Source of the DNA: Cellvibrionales bacterium UBA1854
GTDB taxonomy: Bacteria; Pseudomonadota; Gammaproteobacteria; Pseudomonadales; Porticoccaceae
NCBI GenBank assembly: GCA_002338445.1
Contig: DDII01000015.1
Coordinates: 40,656 to 82,422 of the forward strand
Direction: 5' to 3'
Length of the DNA: 41,767 nucleotides
In this document: positions 35,417 to 41,767 of the stretch, in pieces
Position numbering within the stretch: position 1 is the first letter of the stretch
How the letters are laid out: the number at the start of each line of letters is the position of its first letter
Position numbers and translations under genes: made by a program
Notes under the pieces: model-generated
Database searches by the model: none
What the model was told of the DNA's origin: nothing
What the model saw: the letters and a program-made list of their open reading frames with translations, nothing else

Positions 35417-35956
35417 ATGTATTTAACCCAAAAATCATGTCTAATTTATTCCATGTTATGTATATTTTTATTATTCTGGGGCGCCCATTCCTCGGGCCTT
35501 GAGGTCGGCGATTTGGCGCCGGACTTTAGGCTGGAAGCTTCAGACGGGAAAACCTATCAGCTCAGCAAAATCGCAAAGGAACAGGTGGTTGTTATTGCTT
35601 GGTATCCTCGTGCATTTACCTCCGGATGCACCTTGGAATGCAAATCCCTAGCCGAAAATGGATATCTACTAAAAAACATGCAGGTTGCATATTTCATGGC
35701 GAGTGTAGATCCCCTAGAAAAAAATATTGATTTCGCTCAACAAAATGCTGCAGACTTCCCCATTTTAAGCGACCCCAGTAAAGAAACAGCGAGAGACTAC
35801 GAGGTCCTCGCGATGGGCCTCTTCGCCAAAAGACAAAACTTTTACATCGATACAGACAGAACCATATTGTTTATTGATAGGAATGTACGCCCGGCGCACA
35901 CGGCTCAAGATATTGCCGCAAAACTAAAAGAATTGGGAGTTGGCGTTCGTAGTTAG
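35417..35956 (+). CDS. Exported peroxiredoxin (BCP/PrxQ-type)
   Basis: A 179-residue thiol peroxidase of the AhpC/TSA superfamily. It has an N-terminal hydrophobic stretch (about residues 9-24) that looks like a signal peptide or anchor. The Prx active site is in WYPRAFTSGCTLECKSL, with peroxidatic C71 in the P-x3-T-x2-C motif and resolving C75 four residues later, as in PrxQ/BCP. It would reduce peroxides in the periplasm, which is less usual than the cytoplasmic BCP. The gene begins 10 bp after lnt and may be cotranscribed. The thiol donor is unknown and no thioredoxin-like gene is adjacent. Confidence 0.87.
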   Translation: MYLTQKSCLIYSMLCIFLLFWGAHSSGLEVGDLAPDFRLEASDGKTYQLSKIAKEQVVVIAWYPRAFTSGCTLECKSLAENGYLLKNMQVAYFMASVDPLEKNIDFAQQNAADFPILSDPSKETARDYEVLAMGLFAKRQNFYIDTDRTILFIDRNVRPAHTAQDIAAKLKELGVGVRS

Positions 35957-36021
35957 ATAAAGATAATGAGCACGCGATTAATATGAAGCATGCCGACTCC
36001 AACAAAAGCGAGACCGCTATG

Positions 36022-36030
36022 TGGTATAAT
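36022..36030 (+). promoter_or_regulatory. Extended -10 promoter of leuS
   Basis: TGGTATAAT is an extended -10 element (TG-n-TATAAT) with no good -35 box 16-18 bp upstream. It would start transcription near 36037, about 56 nt before the leuS ATG. No T-box or attenuator structure is apparent in the leader. Confidence 0.6.
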
Positions 36031-36092
36031 AGCCTCGACATTACCAAACTTTATTCCACACACACTTACCCTATCTGCGGCTCAAAATAATA

Positions 36093-38669
36093 ATGACTGA
36101 AGAACCATATCAGCCAAAAAAGATCGAAAGAGAAGCCCAAAGATATTGGGAGGAAAACGGTACCTTCGAAGTACACAAAGATGACGAGAAAGAAAAATTC
36201 TACTGCTTGTCCATGTTTCCTTATCCAAGCGGAAAACTGCACATGGGCCACGTACGAAACTATACAATCTCCGATGTAATTGCCAGATACCAGCGTATGC
36301 TGGGGAAAAATGTGCTACATCCAATGGGTTGGGATTCATTCGGTTTACCTGCGGAAAATGCGGCCATTCAAAACAAGACCGCCCCAGCGCTCTGGACGCG
36401 AAAAAACATACAACATATGCGTGCTCAACTGAAAGCGCTTGGATTTGGTATAGATTGGTCGAGAGAGTTGAGTACCTGTGATCCAGCTTATTACAAATGG
36501 GAACAGTGGTTTTTTACAAAACTTTACAAGCGCGGGCTGGTGTATAAAAAAGTTAGCTCGGTAAATTGGTGCCCAAATGATGCCACAGTACTCGCGAATG
36601 AGCAGGTTATTGAAGGAAAGTGTTGGCGTTGTGACACACTCGTGCAAAAGAAAAAAATACCTCAATGGTTTATACGCATCACGGAGTATGCCGAGCAATT
36701 ATTAGAAGATTTAGAACATCTAAATGAGTGGCCTGAAAAAGTTGTGACGATGCAGCGCAACTGGATTGGCAAGAGTAAAGGGATTAACATTCTATTTACT
36801 TTAAACAAACCAATTTGTGGTTTTGATTACGTAGAGGTGTATACCACAAGGCCAGACACTTTGATGGGTGTAACGTACCTTTGTCTAGCGTCTGAGCATC
36901 CAATTGCGCTCAAACTTGCCGAAACAAACTCAGAGATCGCGGCGTTCCTCCAACTTTGTGCCAAACAAAGATTTACGGAACAAGTCACCCAAAACACTGA
37001 AAAACTAGGCATCGATACTGGCATTTTAATAAGACACCCGCTCAGTGAAGAAAGGGTTCCCCTCTGGATTACCAACTACGTACTACTGGAATATGGCTCC
37101 GGAGCAGTCATGGCAGTGCCCGCTCACGATCAGAGAGATTATGAATTCGCAAAAAAATACAAATTACCGATAAAAAGTGTTATCGAAGGAACTGATACCC
37201 AAAATGGGGCGAATACACGCAAAGGTACCTTGATAAATTCCGGCATCTATGATGGTACAAACTTTAAAACAGCGTTCGATATGATAGCGCGAAACTTGAT
37301 TAAACTTGACTTAGGCTCAATTGTTACCCGCTATCGGCTGCGGGATTGGGGAATCAGCCGTCAGAGATATTGGGGAGCTCCTATTCCAATGTACAATTTG
37401 CCATTTGGAGAAGAAATTCCCGTTCCCTTAGATCGATTGCCAGTGCTTTTGCCCGAAGACGTCATTATTGATGGCGTAACCTCCCCGCTGAAGACTGACC
37501 CAGATTGGCAAAGGACTAGCCATAATGGTCAGATGGTCAAGAGAGAAACAGATACCTTCGATACATTTATGGAATCTTCTTGGTACTACGCCCGCTTTAC
37601 ATGTCCAAATACAGACAATTCAATGCTTGATTCTGATTTAGCTAACTATTGGCTGCCTGTTGATCAGTATGTCGGCGGAATTGAGCACGCAATCCTTCAT
37701 CTTCTGTACGCACGTTTTTTCCACAAGCTAATGCGCGATGACGGCATGGTGGCTACCTCAGAGCCATTTAAAAAATTGTTATGTCAAGGAATGGTTTTAT
37801 CCGAATCTTTTTACCGTGAGGTAAATGGCCGTAAACGTTGGCTAACTAGTGAAGAAGTGTCTGTAAAGAGAGATTCCAAAGGAGAAATCGAGAGCATGGT
37901 CGAAATTTCTACGGGTAGTGAGGTTTTTAGCGGCGGCATAACAAAAATGTCCAAATCGAAGAATAATGGTGTTGACCCGCAAGAAACCATTGATCGTTAT
38001 GGTGCTGATGCAGTTCGCCTGTTTACAATGTTCGCAGCACCCCCAGAACAGACGCTTGAATGGAATAATGAAGGTGTAAAAGGGGCTGCACGCTTTTTAA
38101 AAAAAATTTGGCACTTAGTCTCTGTCTTTACACCCCGTGAAAGAGTATCGAATAACTTTAATAATTTGACCAACAGACAGGCGGAACTTCGCAGAAAAAC
38201 TCACTCAACCATAGTCAAAGTAAGTGATGACTTTGGGCGGCGCAATACCTTCAATACAGCGATCGCAGCTGTGATGGAATTAATCAACGCAACAGGCAAA
38301 CTAGAATATAAAGATTCAAAAAGCTTAGCGGTTTGTTATGAGGCTCTCACGACAAGTCTACTGTTACTCTCCCCAATTGCTCCTCATATCTGTCATTGTC
38401 TATGGATAAGACTTGGTTTTAGCGAACCCATCGCTGATGCAGCATGGCCAATCGCAGATAAATCTTTAATAAAAGAAAAAAACAAAGAAATAGTAATTCA
38501 GGTGAACGGAAAAGTGAGAGGGAAAATTAAAACGTCAAAAGATTATCCTAAAGCAGAGTTGGAAGAACTCGCGCTCGAAGAGCCAAATGTACAACGTTTC
38601 CTATTAAACTTAAGGGTAAGAAAATTAATTTATATACCAGACAAACTTATAAATATTGTGGCCGATTAA
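36093..38669 (+). CDS. leuS: Leucyl-tRNA synthetase
   Basis: An 858-residue class I synthetase of the usual bacterial length (E. coli 860). The HIGH signature is HMGH at residues 50-53, in YPSGKLHMGHVRNYTISDVI. The editing (CP1) domain includes VYTTRPDTLMGVTYL and YGSGAVMAVPAHDQRDYEFA. The KMSKS loop is at 618-622 (KMSKSKNNGVDP), then a C-terminal anticodon-binding domain ends with IVIQVNGKVRGKI. It charges tRNA-Leu in the cytoplasm. Its TAA stop overlaps the lptE ATG (TAATG), so leuS-lptE-holA form an operon, the same order as in E. coli. Confidence 0.98.
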   Translation: MTEEPYQPKKIEREAQRYWEENGTFEVHKDDEKEKFYCLSMFPYPSGKLHMGHVRNYTISDVIARYQRMLGKNVLHPMGWDSFGLPAENAAIQNKTAPALWTRKNIQHMRAQLKALGFGIDWSRELSTCDPAYYKWEQWFFTKLYKRGLVYKKVSSVNWCPNDATVLANEQVIEGKCWRCDTLVQKKKIPQWFIRITEYAEQLLEDLEHLNEWPEKVVTMQRNWIGKSKGINILFTLNKPICGFDYVEVYTTRPDTLMGVTYLCLASEHPIALKLAETNSEIAAFLQLCAKQRFTEQVTQNTEKLGIDTGILIRHPLSEERVPLWITNYVLLEYGSGAVMAVPAHDQRDYEFAKKYKLPIKSVIEGTDTQNGANTRKGTLINSGIYDGTNFKTAFDMIARNLIKLDLGSIVTRYRLRDWGISRQRYWGAPIPMYNLPFGEEIPVPLDRLPVLLPEDVIIDGVTSPLKTDPDWQRTSHNGQMVKRETDTFDTFMESSWYYARFTCPNTDNSMLDSDLANYWLPVDQYVGGIEHAILHLLYARFFHKLMRDDGMVATSEPFKKLLCQGMVLSESFYREVNGRKRWLTSEEVSVKRDSKGEIESMVEISTGSEVFSGGITKMSKSKNNGVDPQETIDRYGADAVRLFTMFAAPPEQTLEWNNEGVKGAARFLKKIWHLVSVFTPRERVSNNFNNLTNRQAELRRKTHSTIVKVSDDFGRRNTFNTAIAAVMELINATGKLEYKDSKSLAVCYEALTTSLLLLSPIAPHICHCLWIRLGFSEPIADAAWPIADKSLIKEKNKEIVIQVNGKVRGKIKTSKDYPKAELEELALEEPNVQRFLLNLRVRKLIYIPDKLINIVAD

Positions 38670-39187
38670 TGCGAAAAAAAGTCCACTTTTTTCTGACTTG
38701 CTGCGTACTATGTTCATTATTAACTAATACAAGCTGTGGTTGGCAAGTAAGAGGACATGATTACCCTGCCGGTGATGCCATAAAACTATGGCTTGAATAC
38801 GAAGATACACAGCAACTTCTCCTGCAAGAACTGACACAAGCTTTAAAGAAATCTGGCTTGATAATATCGAAACGTAAACAGGATGCGGACTATATCGTGG
38901 TAATTATTGAGCACCGGAATAGTCGTAAAATAGGGACTTATAATTCGGGGTTGCGGGCAGCGGAATATAGATTGTTCGAACAAGTTGATTTTGTTGTCTA
39001 CAATTCAGAGGGTTTTCTAGTAGGAGCTAAGTCTACCGCGTCGATTGAGCGTGCATTTAATTTTATTGAGCAGGACGTGATGGCCTCATCTTATGAGGAA
39101 AGATCCCTTAAATCCAGAATGAAACTAGAGATAGCTAGACAAATAATTGGTCACCTTAGGACCGTACACGGGAAAGGTGGTAAATGA
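38669..39187 (+). CDS. lptE: LPS-assembly lipoprotein LptE
   Basis: A 172-residue lipoprotein with signal MRKKVHFFLTCCVLCSLLTN and a lipobox ending TNTSC, then GWQVRG, equivalent to the CGF-x-LRG that opens mature LptE. The body fits the LptE fold (LLQELTQALKKSGLIISK; YRLFEQVDFVVYNSEG). LptE plugs LptD in the outer membrane for LPS insertion. The Ser before Cys and Thr at -3/-4 differ from the L-x-G-C textbook lipobox but are tolerated. It overlaps leuS by 1 nt and is 26 bp before holA. Confidence 0.93.
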   Translation: MRKKVHFFLTCCVLCSLLTNTSCGWQVRGHDYPAGDAIKLWLEYEDTQQLLLQELTQALKKSGLIISKRKQDADYIVVIIEHRNSRKIGTYNSGLRAAEYRLFEQVDFVVYNSEGFLVGAKSTASIERAFNFIEQDVMASSYEERSLKSRMKLEIARQIIGHLRTVHGKGGK

Positions 39188-39213
39188 TGCTTGAGCAAAT
39201 CAACTTTTAATCT

Positions 39214-40260
39214 ATGAAAAACAGTAGTGCACAATTAAGTGAAAGATTATCCAAAAACCTTTTCCCAGTTTACATAATTTCTGGTGATGAAATCTTGTTA
39301 GTAGAGGAGGCATTTGACCTCGTTTGCAAGGCAGCAAAGAGACAAGGGTTCCAAGAGCGAATCACATTTGAACCAAAATTAAACATTGACTGGGAGCAGT
39401 TGCACCTTGAATTAAATACTCTATCTCTCTTTAACGAAAAAAGAATTTTAGTCGTGCGAATACCAACTGGTAAACCAGGAGATATTGGAGCAAAAGTTCT
39501 AATTGATATCAGCTCAACAATACACCCTGATAATCTAATCCTAATTACACTTCCAAAGCTTAATAAATCAATAAAAAGTAGTAAATGGTTCAAAGCCATC
39601 AGTAACATCAGTAGCGTTACTGAAATATCATCCGTTGAACCTGAAGAAACATACGGATGGGTAAAGGCCCGTCTCAAATCAGAAAAAATCCAAGTAGATG
39701 AGATGGCTATCCAGGCCCTAACTGATCGAGTTGAGGGTAACCTTTTAGCGGCTTCTCAGGAAATTGAAAAAATAAAATTATCTGCCCCCAAAGGAGTAAT
39801 CGATGAGGCTTTTCTGATGTCTCTAGTCTCAGAAAGTGCTAAATATAGCACGGTAGAACTCACTAAAAATATCCTTTTTGGTAAACCAAAAATAGTTCGA
39901 AAAATACTGCAAAGACTCCGAGAGGAGGGAACTAAGCCATTGTCCATTCTCGGAATCATTATTTGGAACTTAAGGACGCTGCTAGCTGCTAGTGAGCGAA
40001 TAAAAAATGGTGAAACAGCAGAGATTAGCCTCTCGAAATCGGGCGTTTGGCAAAAAAAAATCAGAATGATGCAATCTGCGTTGAATCGGAGCAGTCCAGC
40101 AAAATTGCGTATGCTTCTCTATCAAGCTGGTGCCATAGACCGCGGTGAAAAGGGCCTTCGAGACGCTCTAATTTGGGATGAATTAATGGTCCTCGCGTTA
40201 TCTCTTGCCGGAGCCTCCACTTTGACACCAAAGAATGTGAGAATTCTTGTGGATAATTAG
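39214..40260 (+). CDS. holA: DNA polymerase III delta subunit HolA
   Basis: A 348-residue protein, near E. coli HolA in length (343). The N-terminal part has FPVYIISGDEILLVEEAFDL, followed by LSLFNEKRILVVRIPTGKPG. The AAA-like middle part includes LIDISSTIHPDNLILITLPK, and the C-terminal collar has PLSILGIIIWNLRTLLAASE. Delta opens the beta sliding clamp as part of the clamp loader. It is the last gene of the leuS operon. After it, 115 bp separate it from the convergent vanZ-like gene; no clear hairpin terminator was seen there. Confidence 0.96.
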   Translation: MKNSSAQLSERLSKNLFPVYIISGDEILLVEEAFDLVCKAAKRQGFQERITFEPKLNIDWEQLHLELNTLSLFNEKRILVVRIPTGKPGDIGAKVLIDISSTIHPDNLILITLPKLNKSIKSSKWFKAISNISSVTEISSVEPEETYGWVKARLKSEKIQVDEMAIQALTDRVEGNLLAASQEIEKIKLSAPKGVIDEAFLMSLVSESAKYSTVELTKNILFGKPKIVRKILQRLREEGTKPLSILGIIIWNLRTLLAASERIKNGETAEISLSKSGVWQKKIRMMQSALNRSSPAKLRMLLYQAGAIDRGEKGLRDALIWDELMVLALSLAGASTLTPKNVRILVDN

Positions 40261-40375
40261 TTCACGTTTACTTTATAAACTTCGAGAAAGAACCACGAAA
40301 TCACTGCAATAATTAGTATCTTGAGTTAGCTTTTATTTCAATCTAAACAAGCCACTAAGGACTAATATTCCTTTT

Positions 40376-40756
40376 TCACCTAATCACATCGTCGGGAGAC
40401 TCTGATATTTTTCCATAAAACTTATAAAAATTCGGCAGCGAAGCGGCGCATAATACGCCAAAAGCGTTGGCAATAATGTCGAAAGGATCGCCATGTCTGT
40501 AAAGAATAAAAATCTGTGTTACTTCAATCGCAAATCCAAAACTAATAACTACAAACCCCAGTAATAAACGCGAGGATACAGAACCATAGGCTCGCTCTGC
40601 AAAAAAATATAACAGCGCATAGGCCGAGAAGTGCAGAAACTTATCATAGTAAAAGGTTGTAGGGCCAGGTATTTTATTCGGTAGAAGAGAGCCCAACAAT
40701 ACGACTGATAGAACTAACCAAAAAAGAAATCGAAGGTAACTCCGTGACATATGCAT
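40376..40756 (-). CDS. VanZ-like family membrane protein
   Basis: A 126-residue protein with four predicted transmembrane helices (about 8-25, 40-57, 65-82, 96-113). The VanZ-family landmarks are present: YYDKFLHFSAYALLYFF, IEVTQIFILYRHGDPFD and IIANAFGVL. VanZ is known from teicoplanin resistance, but short homologues like this are widespread in gammaproteobacteria and of unclear function, often near cell-envelope genes. An alternative start two codons downstream (MSRSYLR) is possible. It follows murU on the same strand after 69 bp and might be cotranscribed. Confidence 0.85.
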   Translation of the reverse strand: MHMSRSYLRFLFWLVLSVVLLGSLLPNKIPGPTTFYYDKFLHFSAYALLYFFAERAYGSVSSRLLLGFVVISFGFAIEVTQIFILYRHGDPFDIIANAFGVLCAASLPNFYKFYGKISESPDDVIR

Positions 40757-40825
40757 AATTTATCTACATCGCAATTTTTAACAGGGAGCGGCACAAGCTC
40801 TGTAATAAGAAAAAGATTAGCACAA

Positions 40826-41503
40826 TCAGATTTGAGTTAATAACTGTTTATAGCGTGAAAGATCCCCAATATCGCACCAATCTCCCGAGTATAATTCTCC
40901 TGTAACCCTCTCCAGTTTTATAATCTGATTTAATATATTTTTCAAAGGAAAAGCTTCATTCTTAGCTACAAAACTGGCAAATATTTCAGGACGCCAAACG
41001 CTCAAGCCTGCAAAAGTATGTCCAAAAGATATGTCCGGATTCAACAATTTAACTTTTCGGCGAGATAATAAGAAGTCACCGGTCAAATTATGATTTGGGT
41101 TATCTACCAGGACAATGTGAGCATCTAAATCATTTCCTAGACCGTTTTCTATTAATCGCTCCAAAGGATAATCAGTCCAGATATCTCCGTTTAATAATAA
41201 GAACGGGGCAGTTCCCAAAAGTGGCAAAGCAGCGACAACAGCACCACCAGTGTCCAGCAGTTGAGATTCCTTAGACCACATAATCGAAACTCCAAACGTC
41301 TCGCCTGTTTTAAAATAATCCTCGATAATATGGGCAAGCCAATGAGTATTTATTATCAACTCACGTATGCCAACAGAAGCCAATCGCTCTATATGATGCT
41401 GAAGCAAGGGTTTCCCCGCAATCGGGAGCATTGGTTTTGGAATCTTAAGTGTAAGAGGCCTCATTCGGTAGCCCAAGCCTGCTGCTAAAATCATTGCTCG
41501 CAT
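40826..41503 (-). CDS. murU: N-acetylmuramate alpha-1-phosphate uridylyltransferase MurU
   Basis: A 225-residue nucleotidyltransferase. It begins MRAMILAAGLGYRMRPLTL and continues PKPMLPIAGKPLLQHHIERL, the sugar-nucleotidyltransferase pattern. The MurU-typical block is DTGGAVVAALPLL, then FLLLNGDIWTDYPLERL. It makes UDP-MurNAc from MurNAc-1-phosphate, the second step of the AmgK-MurU recycling route that bypasses de novo synthesis and the fosfomycin target MurA. The ATG at 41503 is preceded by a TTG in frame and by GAGGAG; the TTG at 41506 is a less likely start. amgK lies 15 bp upstream, so the two enzymes are coexpressed. Confidence 0.93.
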   Translation of the reverse strand: MRAMILAAGLGYRMRPLTLKIPKPMLPIAGKPLLQHHIERLASVGIRELIINTHWLAHIIEDYFKTGETFGVSIMWSKESQLLDTGGAVVAALPLLGTAPFLLLNGDIWTDYPLERLIENGLGNDLDAHIVLVDNPNHNLTGDFLLSRRKVKLLNPDISFGHTFAGLSVWRPEIFASFVAKNEAFPLKNILNQIIKLERVTGELYSGDWCDIGDLSRYKQLLTQI

Positions 41504-41518
41504 CAAGACAATTGCTCC

Positions 41519-41767
41519 TCAATTCGAGGTAACTCTTTCATCATAGTCATCAAAATATCTCCTTTTGACAAAATCAATCCTACTAGAAATATTTGGTAAA
41601 AGACGATGACGGAACCAGTCTTCAAATGCTTTTAGTGCTGGATACTTTACCGCCACATCTAAAACATAATTAATAACTCGCGGAATATCATTGAGATAAC
41701 CAGTCTTTTTATCTCTCAATGCCAATCGAGAAAAAATTCCTAAAACTTTAATATGGCGCTGCAATCC
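41519..41767 (-). CDS. amgK: N-acetylmuramate/N-acetylglucosamine kinase AmgK (5' partial at window edge)
   Basis: The frame is open to the last base of the window; only the C-terminal 82 residues are present. They read GLQRHIKVLGIFSRLALRDK, then KTGYLNDIPRVINYVLDVAV, a stretch typical of the AmgK C-terminus (aminoglycoside-phosphotransferase-like fold). The kinase active site is outside the window. AmgK phosphorylates MurNAc at the anomeric carbon to feed MurU, encoded 15 bp downstream. Confidence 0.88.
   Translation of the reverse strand, partial: GLQRHIKVLGIFSRLALRDKKTGYLNDIPRVINYVLDVAVKYPALKAFEDWFRHRLLPNISSRIDFVKRRYFDDYDERVTSN

Noticed and set aside
1..41767. Mobile elements, CRISPR arrays, tRNA/rRNA genes
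   Set aside because: I saw no transposase, integrase, direct-repeat arrays, or cloverleaf/rRNA sequence on reading both strands; a tRNAscan or Rfam run was not possible.

Overview
The window looks like a chromosomal segment of a moderately AT-rich gammaproteobacterium, probably free-living and aquatic. That lineage call rests on gene content and order: miaB-ybeZ-ybeY-ybeX-lnt followed by leuS-lptE-holA, an AmgK/MurU cell-wall recycling pair, EttA, AceK, RadA and a complete type II secretion cluster. Nothing in the window fixes a genus. Genes are dense, with many 1-4 nt stop/start overlaps. I saw no tRNA, rRNA, CRISPR array, insertion sequence or integrase.

Layout. 1-3420 (+): end of a saccharopine-dehydrogenase-like reductase, ettA, and a PaaI-type thioesterase. 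3625-4146 (-): a small SPOR-domain lipoprotein. About 4470-5641 (+): a heavily decayed but full-length ammonium transporter (amt) pseudogene. 5730-11317 (-): a vitamin B12 salvage operon, transcribed btuB - btuF-like remnant - cobO - btuC - btuD - btuF, behind a clear cobalamin riboswitch (about 11430-11625). 11724-13091 (-): radA, whose promoter (TTGACA-17-TATAAA) is overlapped by a perfect LexA box. 13273-14971 (+): a phage-like primosome pair, one protein with three tandem DnaT-type domains and one lambda-P-like helicase loader. 15010-16764 (+): aceK.

16803-29591 (-): a 13-gene type II secretion operon in the order gspE-F-G-H-I-J-K-L-M-C-D-A-B. gspN is absent and the prepilin peptidase must lie elsewhere. 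29652-29996 (-): a DUF1820 gene. 30109-35956 (+): miaB, then ybeZ (phoH-like), ybeY, ybeX (corC-like), lnt and an exported peroxiredoxin. 36093-40260 (+): leuS-lptE-holA. 40376 to the right edge (-): amgK (partial), murU and a VanZ-like membrane protein.

The most interesting items are: the chromosomal tandem-DnaT/P-like primosome beside an SOS-controlled radA; the eroded second B12-binding protein inside an otherwise intact riboswitch operon; the amt pseudogene; and two genes (aceK, ybeZ) where an in-frame ATG mini-ORF ends in TAA just before the TTG start. No previously undescribed multi-gene system is proven here; the primosome cassette is the best candidate. All identifications come from reading sequence motifs against remembered family knowledge, without database searches.
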